From NCBI GenBank assembly GCA_022036555.1, contig CM039123.1, positions 13,696,802-13,760,801 of the forward strand: 64,000 bases of DNA. Reading direction: 5' to 3'. This document shows, piece after piece, positions 44,973-55,210 of the stretch. This DNA comes from Microstegium vimineum. Its lineage: Eukaryota > Streptophyta > Magnoliopsida > Poales > Poaceae. Position 1 is the stretch's first letter. The number at the start of each line of letters is the position of its first letter. A program made the translations under genes and the position numbers. The notes beneath the pieces are model-generated. The model was not told the origin of the DNA, did no database searches, and was given only the letters and a program-made list of their open reading frames with translations.

Positions 44973-46644
44973 TGTTGGTATTTCTTATGACTATTGGATA
45001 AATCCGCAAGCGCACAGATTATACCAATGTAGCACTTCACCGGGAGTATTCCAGTATCGTATTTTCCTCAGGGAAGATAGTGATCTAACTAGGATTAAAG
45101 ATATGTCCTATGATGGATCAAGGGAGACTATGATAACTGGGTTGAGAGGTTCGATATAGCAAAGATATCTAACAAGGTATAGCTGGTTATACTGCTTTAT
45201 CAGCCCTTCTCTTGCAGGAGGACGATGGGATAGATCAGTAAGAGATATAACTTCGACCGGACCGCGCCATCATGTTGTATTGAGGCCCTACCTTTTAAGA
45301 ACTTATGTGACACGCGTGGTGGAATACAAAGGCTAGATAGAGTGTCACTTTCTACTACATCCATGAACAATCCACGTGATAAGCGGTTTACAAAGGTAAG
45401 ATCTAGTCTAGACACCACGTCTACACTTTCTTAGTACTTTAACCCAAGCTTTAAGGTTAAAGCACTCTACTTAAAGTAAAGCGATGAACAAGCAGGAAAA
45501 GATGTATAACAGCTAACCCAGACTTAGAATATCAAATACTATAAAGAACTCAGAAGAAGTCACTTACAAGAGCTGAACTTACAAGAGACTCGCATCCGCC
45601 GAGGAAGAACTCTGGAGAAGATTCCCGACAAGCCCAGGGCTTTCTCCAGAATACCTTCCTCACTCTCCTCCAACTAACATAGCACTACTAGAGAGCTCCG
45701 CTAAGAGACTAAGGAGTAGTGTTTCTCCAATGAGGCATGAGTGAGAGTGAGGGCCTAGGGGGTCTATTTATAGCTAGAGGTTGAGTAGGGGCTACTCTGG
45801 TGCCACGTTAGCGATCCGCGTCACTTCCATCATCCACCGTAGGATCCAACCGTCATTAGAACCAACTTAGATCAACGGGGGAGATCAAGTAGGTGCATGG
45901 AGGCATGCAGGGAGTCGGTGGGGAGGTCGGTGCATCTTTTGGGCACTTGACCTGGATCGTCCAATCCACCAATGGTAGGTGGGCCCTACCATTTCCTTCA
46001 AGAGGTGTCCCCACAGCACAGGGATCATGTGGGTGGCCTGTAGGCCCATACATGGGATCGGCCGAACGCTTGTTGTGGCCTTTGGCCTCCATCTTTCGTG
46101 TGGAGCATGGCCCACATGTCATAGACACCTTGGCAATAGTTTTGTATTTTTTTGAGATAGTTGTGGGCCCATGTATCCTCATGCTTTGATCTAGAGCCGT
46201 TGAGAAGAAGCACGGAGGAGATCCAAGGGTGGATCTTCACTCTAGAGGGTGTGCTTGGATCGGCCGACCCCCTATAGATAGCCATGGGCTTCCCCTTCAG
46301 CGTGGGACCTCCTTGATAGGTGTGGATCCTGCTGTCCAAGATTGGGCCCAAAGGACGGTCGACCGAACGTCTTTTGTGGCCAAATGAGCTCATCTTTTGC
46401 AGGAAGCTTCTAGAGGTAACGCCCATCATGATGGTGTATGTATTTTGCACATTTGCCATACTTGGAAATATGTCATGTTGAGCCCCGAATTATGACGTTT
46501 TGTGCCTACATTCAAATAGAGGACATATACATGTGGAACAAAGTTATTGGGTAATTATGTTCATGTTATTCTTGTTTTCCTTTGAATAGGACGATGTTGA
46601 CGGTATTTTGATGGTGATAAAATAGCTTGTAATTACCGTCAACA
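44973..46644 (-). repeat. 5' LTR of element B
   Basis: 1,672 bp, ends TGTTGGTATTT and TACCGTCAACA. TATA box (minus) near 45765-45772; terminal foldback 46595-46644. Confidence 0.92.
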
Positions 46645-46649
46645 CATGT
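46645..46649. repeat. Right target-site duplication of element B (CATGT)
   Basis: Exact copy of 36679-36683; after it the LINE frame continues as GLLDFSVAKEFW-like coding. Confidence 0.88.
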
Positions 46650-46760
46650 GCTACTAGATTTCAGTGTGGCAAAAGAGTTCTGGATTTAGGTGTGGGAAAT
46701 GATCGGATTGCAACTTTCGAACTTGGACTCGATCACCAGGATGGCCGACACCTCGGTGGT
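46650..46760 (+). pseudogene. LINE: end of zf-RVT region
   Basis: Joined across element B, the frame continues with LLDFSVAKEFW and VWEMIGLQLSNL, which fits the last part of the plant L1 ORF2 before its 3' UTR. Recognition fades after about 46760. Confidence 0.6.
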
Positions 46761-47489
46761 GGCCACGAGCCACCAGTTGAGGAGTTGTCAGCGATCCCTA
46801 GAGACTAGACTTCCCCGTTCCCCAGATACGACCACAAGTAGAGAAAGGCGGGTCACAGCTTGGGTGCCTCATGCAGCGGCACCTTGCTACAAGCACCGAA
46901 GACAATGACATGCCCATGTGGCAGTTGGGCTAATAGTCATTGTGTTGATGACTGAGAAACAACAGAAGGTGGGAAAGTTAAAATTTGGGCAGTTGTGTTG
47001 AGGCGGTCAGTCAAAGCACGGTGATCGTGCCCACAATGTGCACTTTTCTGCAGTTGTGGTTTTTCGTATCCATGTATCATATTTTCTTTCATTTAAAAGG
47101 CATAGATTAACTTTTGTTCGAGGTAGCACGTGTGTTGAGGTGTGGTTAACACCTAAGAACACTATGTGTTTGTGTCTGTACTCTCCAAAACTGTTTGAGT
47201 AAAATAGCTTTGCCATCCTAGTGGATGTTGTGCACTGTGTGATCAAGTGTTCAGTTCTTGCTTGTTCTTCGTTCTGATAGGTTAGCCACCATGATTTGTG
47301 AGTGATTTGTGATCTGTAAGACCTACAGGGGCAGCCCCATCTCCACCGGTCCACGGTCGGTAGAAGCCACCATTGCAGTCGTAGTGTGGCCTTCGACCGT
47401 AGGCTGCTAGGGCTAGCTTCTACTATCCAGCACTAGGAGTGTACGGTGGCCAATACATGGTGACGGTGCCCTCCCAACTGCCAGTAGGC
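46761..47489. other. Unassigned stretch (LINE 3' UTR or unknown)
   Basis: About 730 bp with no recognisable protein. I see no poly(A) tract and no LTR end. It could be the LINE 3' UTR, a fragment of another retroelement, or old host DNA. Confidence 0.4.
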
Positions 47490-48346
47490 TTCTATATCGG
47501 ACAATGGGTTCATGTCTACTAACCATTTCTTGCCAATGAGCAATTAGCAATTTAACATGTGAAACACGAATCTTGTTTACCATGACATAGAGTAGTTTTA
47601 ATTCACTATTTCTAATAGAACGAGCATCATAGCCAGGAAACAGAGTTATTGTCAACCAATGGTGAAGAAAACGTAATGTCAGGTTATAGATTTCAGCAGA
47701 TTTTGGGTTAGAACTATCATGAGAAGTTGTTAAGGACTCCCAAAATTTAGCTTTCTTAAATCTATGAGTGGCTTGGTCTACATCTAGCAAACATGCATCA
47801 TCAAAACAAAGATCAATACTTAGTTGACCCCATGTAGCATTTAATTCTTGATTAAACATGTGAAAGCAAACACCATCATGAGTAACTTGTAAAGTAGCTA
47901 AAAACTCTATGGTGAGCAATTTAATTCCATGTTCATTATTTGCCAAAAGCTAGACCAACCAATTGTAGAAAATACATAATTGAATTTAGCATCCATACCT
48001 AAAGCGCTGAGGAGGAGAGGACCAATCTCTTTGGTATGTCCAAATGATCGCTCCCAAAGTGAGAGATACTTCTGGCACTTTGTTGGCTCAACAAGAGATC
48101 ACTCTCGAGATCTCGTTCTCCCATCGAGGTTGCCATGACTACACCATGGTGTTGGGGACCGCTCAGTGTAGCTCGCTCCTCTCGACCATGTCCTTCAATC
48201 GGTGTCTCTTCCCAGGAGAAATGGGTAGAACCTCCCATTCTCCTTCATTGGGAACTACTATTGGATTGGTGAGAGTGTTAAGAGGAACTCCCACCAATGG
48301 CATTCTTCACCTTTCTTGCCGCCGTCTTGAATGGATTCTTCATTCT
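47490..48346 (-). pseudogene. Fossil of the Athila downstream ORF
   Basis: The minus strand from 48346 starts MKNPFKTAARKVKNAIGGSSS and, with stops and a frame change, continues to NNEHGIKLLTIEFLATLQVTHDGVCFHMFNQ, HRFKKAKFW, NLTLRFLHHWLTITLFPG and SELKLLYVMVNKIRVSHVK. It is clearly homologous to the ORF at 59530-60462 of element E (MKNPISSMFKKAKQ, FGIELLTKEF, HMFNQ, LRFMHLWMKMTLFPG, ELKLLYAMVNKI). Similarity ends at about 47490. On the other side it is cut by the LTR of element D at 48433. No LTR or other part of its parent element is visible, so it is a stranded fragment of an older Athila insertion. Confidence 0.8.
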
Positions 48347-48432
48347 ACACAAAAGAAGACACAAGAACACAACTAGGACAACAAAGATTAGCATTAGTGT
48401 TAGTGTTAGTTGTCCTTGTGGGGCTTGGTTGC

Positions 48433-48482
48433 TGTTGACGTTAATAATGACATATTTTTACATACTCAAAACACCGTCAACA
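48433..48482 (+). repeat. LTR-terminal foldback in element D
   Basis: TGTTGACG (48433-48440) and CGTCAACA (48475-48482) form a perfect 8-bp inverted repeat with a 34-nt loop at the very start of the LTR. Confidence 0.85.
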
Positions 48483-49250
48483 TCCTTGGTTTTAAGGGAA
48501 GAATAACACTTCATGAACATATTTATCCATAATTAGTTCCCCCTATACTTGGAAAGCCTTTTCTTACAGGAGATGATATTTCAGGAGAAACAGGGGTGCT
48601 GGAAGTTCCTTTTGCAGGTCGGCCAACCTATGATTGGAGCCAAACTCTAGACCCTCTGCACCATAAGACTCCTGACATGTCCGGGAGCTCCCACGAAAAA
48701 ACATGGCTCCAAAGGACCCAAACACAGGTTGGTCGACCTGGGTTTGGAGCCTTCTGGCCAGCCAAGCCACCATGATCCATGCCAAGACAATTTCAACCCT
48801 TGGATGTAACTTGTTCTTTCATTCAACGAACCAGATCAAGTGCACAAGGATCCATGGGCCCACATCAAGAGAATCAACGTGACAAACACCTCAGAATGGT
48901 CAACTACGCTCCATGATAGATGGGGCCACCTTCTAGAAGATGGTGGTGGGCCCTAGACCCCTAGGGGGGTTGGTCGACCCCCCCTAAGAGTCCCACAACC
49001 TCCCAGCTCCTCCCTGAGCTATAGGGCCTCCTTCTAGAAGCTCGGGCATGGCCCAAATGTCAAAGGGGGCCGACCGACCCCCCTAAGTACCCTCCAAAGC
49101 CCTTGGTAACTCCTTATCACATTTCCCATGTGATGGAGATCAAAGCCGTCCAATCTGAGGCGGTTTGAAGGTGGTGGATCCACGGGAGCAAGGTAGAGCT
49201 CTCCTGGATCGATGACGTGGCGGTGGAGTAGCCCCTACTCCACCTCCCAC

Positions 49251-49258
49251 TATAAATA
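49251..49258 (+). promoter_or_regulatory. TATA box in the LTR of D
   Basis: TATAAATA in the context CTCCACCTCCCACTATAAATAGAG. The same context occurs at 55860 and 63014 in element E. Confidence 0.7.
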
Positions 49259-50246
49259 GAGGCTCACACACCCCTCTTCACACATGGTGGACAAGCCTAC
49301 AAGCTCAATCACTTAGAATTATCTTAGTAGTTAGTCTAGTGTGGGAGTTAGAGTAGAGTTGAGCTGTGCTCGGGATTTCCGGAATCATCTCCTGGAGAGT
49401 CTGGTATAGCTCTTGTACCTTTCGTTTTCTGTCAGACTTATCTTATTTAATATATTACTTTTCCTCTGCTTTACTCAGTATTTACTTTGAGAATTACTAT
49501 ACTTGTTATAGTATCATTATGTGCTATTTCTTATTACTAGCCTTTATATCAATAGTCTATGATCCTTCGTGGCCGTTCTTGTATGCGATCATTTCCTATC
49601 ATAGGGTGCTTTGGTTGTAGATCACAATTAAAGTAGTGAATTGTGTGTGTAAGAATTGTGCTCATACATCATCTTACCCTTAGTTACCAATTGTCGCATA
49701 GATTGTTTGTGGTAGCTTGCAAGAGAGTGACAACCTTGTCTAGTCTTTGTATCCCACAACATGTTCTTAGGCAAATTCTTAAAAGGTAAGCCCCCCATAA
49801 AAAGAGAGCACGGTCCGGTAGGAGTTTCATATCCTACTGATCTATCCTCTCGCCTAGCATACTTGTTTTGAGGAGGCAAACTGTTGTGTTTAGACTAGTT
49901 AATTTGCTAAGTACATTGAAGTAGAGTGAATCACATAGGAGTCCTTATCTCTCTCATTGTCCTACCACCTAAATATACTTACTAGTTATCCTTAGTTATC
50001 TTTTACTTTGGCTTGTTCATTCATCACCTTCATATCGCATTATTCGTCACCCCTCTATACTAGGTTGTACTAAGTTGAGGTGCTCTCTAGGATCTCTCTC
50101 TAATTATCGTATCTAACTATCGCTTTCCCTTGGGAAAATATAAATTACGATGCCTTGGAATACTCCTAGGTGAAGTGCTACAACGGTATAATCTGTGTCC
50201 TTGTGGATTTTATCCAATAGTCATAAGAAATACCAACAAGCATTTA

Positions 50247-50264
50247 TGGCGTCGTTGCCAGGGA
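50247..50264 (+). other. tRNA-Asp primer-binding site of element D
   Basis: TGGCGTCGTTGCCAGGGA, two mismatches from the tRNA-Asp 3' complement, eight bases after the LTR. Confidence 0.85.
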
Positions 50265-50384
50265 AAGCATAGCCTAGAAATTTTAATTAGATTGAATCCA
50301 GAGATTCTCGCTAACTTAGTTATCAATTAGTTATAAGGGCTTATCCCTGTCTGTGTCTTCCTTTGTTGTGAAGTCAGATAGTGT

Positions 50385-51165
50385 ATGAGCGGTTTCCAAC
50401 TACCTGGAAATTTCATAGTAGATCCCGAGCAGTTGTTGAGGAGGACTAGACATCGTCAAGTTCCCCCTTAGTGGATCATCTCGACCTCGAATCCGTTCTA
50501 GGAAGGAGGCTCTGCATCACCATTCAAGAAAGCTATGGCCTAGAAGGCGACTTTCGACTTCTCAGCTCCATCCACTACTCACGTAGCTCAGGGCCCTAAA
50601 GTCAACATAGGGGATGCCACCTTTGAGCTAAAACCCACCTTGATCCACATGGTGCAAGCCAATCTATTTTGTGGAAAGCCCCACGAGGATGCCAACGCCC
50701 ATCTCCAGCACTTCATGGAGGTGTGTGGCACGTTTACCATCAAAAGGAGTGGCGCCTGACGCCATTCGTCTTTGTATTTTCCCCTTTTCATTATTGGGGA
50801 AGGCGAAGCAATGGTTCTACGCCCACAAAGAAGAAGCCACCACCTGGGAGAGGTGTGCCAATGCATTCCTCAAGAAATTCTTCCCGATGGGCAAAACCAA
50901 TGCCCTTCGCAGAAAGATTTCGAGCTTCCAACAACAGTTTGATGAGACGATTCTCGAAGCATGGGAACATCTCCAGGAGTACATTTGTGTCTGTCCTCAT
51001 CTTGGGATAGAAGATTGGATCCTAATTCAAGGTTTCTACCACGGGCTATCCAACATGGCCCATAGTCACCTTGATGCTGCCGCTGGAGGGGCATTCCTTC
51101 AACACACAGTGAAGGATGCCAAGGACCTCATCGAAAAGATGGTGATCAACCAAGGATGGGGTGAG
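50385..51165 (+). pseudogene. gag: gag N-terminal part of element D
   Basis: The ATG at 50385 opens MSGFQLPGNFIVDPEQLLRRTRHRQVPP, the same N-terminus as element E. In-frame stops follow, then FELKPTLIHMVQANLFCGKPHEDANAHLQHFMEVCGTFTIK. A one-base shift near 50750 moves the frame to VAPDAIRLCIFPFSLLGKAKQWFYAHKEEATTWERCANAFLKKFFPMGKTNALRRKISSFQQQ (given here only as landmarks), ending with FYHGLSN and DLIEKMVINQGWGE at the breakpoint. The zinc knuckle and protease are missing. Confidence 0.82.
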
Positions 51166-52138
51166 TAGCACTTGCATCCAAACACTCTAAAGTATGCAAT
51201 ATTTGACTTTCTTCCATTCAAGAGTTCATATGGAGTCTTCTCAAGCATCCCATGACAATATAGACGGTTGCTAGAATAGCAAGCCGTATTGATAGCTTCA
51301 GCCCAAAAAGAATGGCTAATAGTGTACTCACTCAACATTGATCTTGCCATTTTAATCAAGGTTCTATTCTTCCTTTCAACTAGCCCATTGGATTGAGGAG
51401 TGTACTTTGGAGAAAATTGTTGATTGATTCCAAAGTCATCACATAGTTCATCAACTCTTATGTTCTTGAACTCACTCCCATTGTCACTTCTAACTCTCTT
51501 GATAGTTGTTTCAAACTCATTTTGGCACCTCTTGACAAATGACTTGAAGATATCAAATGTGTCACTCTTGTCACTCAAGCAGAATACCCATGTGTATCTT
51601 GTGAAGTCATCAACTATCACAAATCCATACTTGTTTCCACCAATACTTGTATATGTTGTTGGTCCAAAGAGATCCATGTGCAATAACTCAAATGCTTTGC
51701 TTGTACTTATAATGCTCTTCTTTGGATGAGTGTTCCCAACTTGCTTGTCGGCTTGACATGAGCTACATAGCTTGTCCTTCTCAAATGTGACATCCTTTAA
51801 GCCTTTTACTAGATCATGCTTGACTAGCTTGTTCAATTGCTTCATGCCAACATGTCCAAGCCTTCTATGCCATAACCAACCCATCCTAGATTTGGTGATG
51901 AGACATGTTGAGAGTTGGGTCTCACTAGCATTGAAATCCACTAGATAGAGGTTCTCATATCTAAATCCCTTGAAGATCATATTTGAACCATCCACACTAA
52001 TGATTTCCACATCCTCCACACCAAATATGCACTTAAAACCAAGATCACACAATTGGGCAACCAACAATAAATTGAATTCAAGCCTTTCCACTAGAAGCAC
52101 ATTGCTAATGCTAAGATCATTGGAGATAGCAATCTTTC
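51166..52138 (-). pseudogene. SIRE-like Copia integrase fragment, isolated
   Basis: An open frame without stops across 0.97 kb encodes the end of protease (KIAISNDLSISNVLLVERLEFNLL is the landmark region), the GAG-pre-integrase zinc part (WHRRLGHVGMKQLNKLVK, CSSCQADKQ) and the integrase core with HMDLFGP, SDNGSEF and NGLVERKN, the D-D-E residues. It ends at YFRVFGCKCY. It is similar to but distinct from the same part of element G. Neither LTR nor RT is adjacent: one side is a breakpoint with element D, the other the LTR of element H. The lack of stops suggests a fairly recent origin. Confidence 0.88.
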
Positions 52139-52604
52139 TGCCGATGGGATATCCTATAGGGTACTCATAGGACGGCTTACTTGAGCCTTGGGCCTCTTTT
52201 TCTCGGCCCACGAAGGAAGACAGACAAGCGAAATCGAATTCTACTCGGCAAGGACGACAAGACCGAAGCGCAGCTTAGGACTCAGAGTTTGTAACCGAGT
52301 AGGATTAGAACAGCCCTCGGTCGGTCCCTGGACTATAAAGGGCTGGTGAGGGTATCACCCAAAAAACACTTGAACATACTACGTAACACCCGATACGTAG
52401 AGCGACACACAACACCTTGTATTACGAGATCAGAGCAATAACAAGCGACCCAACTAGACATAGGGTTATTACTCGACTGTGTCGAGGGCCTGAACCAGTA
52501 TAAATTGTGTGTCCCTGCGTGTCCAACCACCAAGGTTTCACTATTCGCCGAGGCACGAACTATTATCTCGGGTAACCCCGTGGTAGGCTATCGGTGGTAA
52601 AACA
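52139..52604 (+). repeat. Probable 5' LTR of element H
   Basis: About 466 bp from TGCCGATGGG to GGTAAAACA, with a TATA box at 52334-52340. The boundaries are set by the end of the Copia fragment on the left and by the leader on the right. No second LTR is in the window, so they are provisional. Confidence 0.6.
52334..52340 (+). promoter_or_regulatory. TATA box in the LTR of H
   Basis: TATAAAG in the context GGACTATAAAGGGCTGG, about 195 bp into the LTR. Confidence 0.6.
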
Positions 52605-52715
52605 TCAAAAGCTAGCGCACCAGGTAGGGTCTTTCTACAAATTTTTTCTCGAAAGCTTGGTGGATCACGACCTCAAGATGATGGAATCTACGAAATCAAC
52701 GTTTTTCTTCAGAAC
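52605..52715 (+). other. Leader and primer-binding region of H
   Basis: TCAAAAGCTAGCGCACCAGG follows the LTR. The GCGCACCAGGTAGGG stretch is common directly after LTRs of grass Tat-like elements and should contain the primer-binding site. I do not assign the tRNA. Confidence 0.4.
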
Positions 52716-54992
52716 ATGGATCTGCGAGATCGACAACAATGGAAAGTTCAAAGCCAACTCCAAGAAGAAGAGGAAATCAACAAAAAGATTGAGCAAGATC
52801 TTCAAGAATTGAATCAGAAAACCAAAAAACTCACGATTTCGAAATCAACGGCATTAGCAGAAGAAGATGGATACGAAACCGACTCAGAAAAGGAGACTTC
52901 ACCACATACCAACTCCGAGACTACGCGAGAGACCAAGCGCGATGCAAGTCGGAATACACAACCAAGCCTCAATCAAAGGTAGGAACAACTCAGAGACAGT
53001 CAAGTACTCGGGACCATACGGGTTACGTAACTCCGCATCCACATACGAAAGGTTTCTTCAAAAGAAGATGACAAGAAGCATAACCTTGAAAGGCGCTCAA
53101 GAAGGAATGATAATGTCAACAACTCCAGAAGGATGTATCGTGCACTAGCCAAATCAATCCCCAAAAAGCAAGGCCAGGATACAAAAATACCGTTCCAAGT
53201 AGGAAAAGCACTCGGACTCTACCAGGGATTATCATGCAAGACAAGACAAAGAAGCCAACAAACAAAAAGAACTCAGAGAGCGCACACTATATACATGGCA
53301 GAACTAGAACCTTATTTAGAGCCACCACAAATACCCGACTTAAAATCATCAGATGAATCAGAAGGAGATATCTCGGACGATGAGGAAGGTGACGACAATG
53401 AAACCAATGATCACAAAGCTACAAGGCTGAAAAAGAACAAGGCTAGAGCAGGAAGAAGAAATCGAGCTGACCAGAGAAAGCAAATCTGGAACAAATACAC
53501 AGCGGAATTGACAGAATATAACAAGAAGACGGAAATAGAATCCATGAAGAACTCGAAAAGAGAGAGAATTGAAGAACTGACAAAAGAACTAAACATCCTT
53601 TCTAAAGAAGAAAGAATCACAGATGAGCCAATCAAAGAAGACGGAGACCCTAATAAACAAACCGACCACAACACACCTCAAGAAGGATAAGGAGAAAAAC
53701 AAGAGGAACAACCCCCCAAGAAGTCAATATTTCATAGACTGGGGAAAACAGAGGTACCACAACCATCGGAAAGACAGGAGCAACATCTCAGGCTGGTAAA
53801 ACAAAACGGCCCAGATTGGGGCCAGTGTTATCCGGAAGACTACAGTGAATCTGAATACAGAGGGGACAGGGATTATTACCGAAGAGATTGGTCACCAAAC
53901 TTCAACAGAACAGAACAATACGACAGATTCCCATGCTTTGCAGGAAGACTACAGACGTTGAAATTACCACACAAATTCAAACCAACAAATCACTCCAAAT
54001 ACAATGGAAAAGTGGAACCCAGACAATGGATAAGAGTATATTCACAATCCATTGAACTCGCAGGAGGAAACAATGACATCAAAGCCTTATACTTTCCATT
54101 GGCACTCGAAGCCATGCCTTTGCAATGGTTCGACAAGCTGAAACTACGATTAATCAAGTATTGGGAAGATTTGCAAGAGGCCTTCTGCAACAACTTTGCA
54201 GGAATCATAACACACCCCATGACAGCGGCAGAATTGAAGAATGTAAAGCAAAGAAAAGGAGAAACTCTAAGGGAGTATTATCGAAGGTTTGGAGAACTCA
54301 GAGATCAAATACAGGACATCACTGACAGAGAAGTAATAGAAACATTTGCGGATGGAATCATAGCAAATTGGCAGTTCAAAGACTATTTCAATGCAAAGCC
54401 AAGATCTAACGAAGACTTCAAAAGAGCCGTCGAAAAGATGATATCGTCAGAAGAAAGAACTCAACACAGATTCACCCGAGATTTCCATGAGAATAAAAGA
54501 CCAGATTTTAGACCAAATGACAAGAGACCGAGACAAGACAACATGGTAGTAGCAACAGACAACAAAAGAAGATACAACAACAATGACAAAGGAGGATACA
54601 ACAATAATTACAACAACAACAGAAACACAAACCAAAATAACAGATACTCAAATAATAACTACCAAGGCAACAACTACACAAAAAAGCCAGCAGAGAGGAT
54701 AGAAGACCTACCCTGCTACATACATCCTCACGCAGGGCACAAGATAGTTGAGTGCGACACCTTTCAACGAAGATTCACAAAGAAAGAAGATACACAAACA
54801 AACAACTTAGGACAAAGAACAGATGAATTCGGGAAGGATACAAAGAAAGCAGAGGGGAATTATCAAGAACCCCAACGAAAAATAGCAGTAATCTTTTCTG
54901 GAGCATCATACACAAGAAATAAAAGTCAAGAAAAGCTAGCACACAGAACCATCATGGCAGCAGAACCAGCTACCCCAAGATATTTAAACTGA
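52716..54992 (+). pseudogene. gag: gag of Tat-like element H
   Basis: A single frame holds the whole gag, with stops at 52980 (TAG), 53028 (TAA), 53688 (TAA) and 54990 (TGA). The N-terminal third is extremely charged and predicted coiled coil (QSQLQEEEEINKKIEQDLQE; later IEELTKELNILSKEE). The capsid domain begins near 53955 with PHKFKPTNHSKYNGK and includes ALEAMPLQWFDKL and GETLREYYRRFGELRDQI (a Retrotrans_gag signature). An Asn/Tyr/Lys-rich stretch follows (54550-54690), then a zinc-like motif CYIHPHAGHKIVEC near 54713. The start codon is uncertain; ATG 52716 is the first in this frame. Confidence 0.85.
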
Positions 54993-55130
54993 TCAGAATA
55001 CCCGATTCAATTCACAAGAGAAGATGAATGGACAAGTGCAGCAAACATTGGCTATTATCCCCTAGTAATGGGACCAATAATAGCAGGAGTGGTAGTTTCT
55101 AAAGTACTCATTGATGGAGGAGCAGGACTA
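54993..55130 (+). pseudogene. Start of protease of element H
   Basis: In frame with gag after the TGA at 54990: EYPIQFTREDEWTSAANIGY, then VVSKVLIDGGAGL, the D-G-G protease loop of Tat elements. The frame is lost at about 55130, thirty bases before the LTR of element E. Confidence 0.75.
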
Positions 55131-55162
55131 TGAATTTAGACTATGAAGGCATGATAATACTG

Positions 55163-55210
55163 TTGGCACAAGTTATGATTAAATTTTCTATACTTAAAAT
55201 TGTGCCACCA
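55163..55210 (+). repeat. LTR-terminal foldback in element E
   Basis: TTGGCACAA (55163-55171) pairs with TTGTGCC-ac-CAA (55200-55210), with a two-base bulge, and a loop of 28 nt. The 3' LTR has the same at 62319-62366. Confidence 0.7.

Larger units (their letters stand above)
36684..46644 (-). mobile_element. Athila-like Gypsy element B, gag-protease remnant only
   Basis: LTRs 36684-38401 and 44973-46644, a perfect 5-bp TSD CATGT, a tRNA-Asp primer-binding site (44947-44964) and a polypurine tract (38402-38418) define a structurally complete element of 9,961 bp on the minus strand. The internal region holds decayed gag (44179-44900), a tandem duplication, a protease-like remnant (42311-43059) and almost 4 kb of 3' non-coding DNA. 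RT, RNase H and integrase are absent. It interrupts the LINE zf-RVT region. Confidence 0.9.
31961..46760 (+). mobile_element. 5'-truncated L1-type LINE, split by three insertions
   Basis: LINE coding sequence is found in four pieces that join logically once insertions are removed: 31961-33487, 34157-35117, 36391-36678 and 46645-46760 or further. The order is endonuclease C-terminus, RT, and the zinc-binding zf-RVT region, all on the plus strand. Truncation at the 5' side is normal for LINEs. I cannot find a poly(A) tail or a flanking duplication; the 3' end lies somewhere in 46760-47490. Confidence 0.8.
48433..50238 (+). repeat. 5' LTR of element D
   Basis: 1,806 bp, from TGTTGACGTT to AATACCAACA. 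TATA box at 49251-49258. Several GGTCGACC-type palindromes lie upstream of it (near 48617, 48727, 48964 and 49068). The R-U5 part (from about 49360) is closely related to that of element E. Confidence 0.88.
48433..51165 (+). mobile_element. 5' part of an Athila-like element D
   Basis: A 5' LTR, a tRNA-Asp primer-binding site and the first 780 bp of gag are present. Then sequence switches without warning to a Copia integrase fragment at 51166. No 3' LTR is in the window. The gag and leader match element E closely, so D and E belong to the same broad group although their LTR U3 parts differ. Confidence 0.85.
52139..55160 (+). mobile_element. 5' part of a Tat-like Gypsy element H
   Basis: A short 5' LTR, leader, gag and the start of protease are present. 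The element is cut at 55160 by the LTR of element E, inside the protease gene; the rest would lie beyond the window. The gag differs from F: it is the PxPHKFKPTNHSKYNGKVEPRQW type with a long charged N-terminal extension. Confidence 0.8.

Noticed and set aside
47007..47354. 115-codon ORF on the minus strand
   Set aside because: No recognisable domain, ordinary composition, in an unassigned stretch between a LINE end and an Athila fossil. Not enough to call a gene.
48536..48556. PPT-like tract in the LTR of D (minus AAGTATAGGGGGA)
   Set aside because: It lies on the strand opposite to element D and inside its U3, so it cannot prime its plus strand; probably a chance or ancient remnant.
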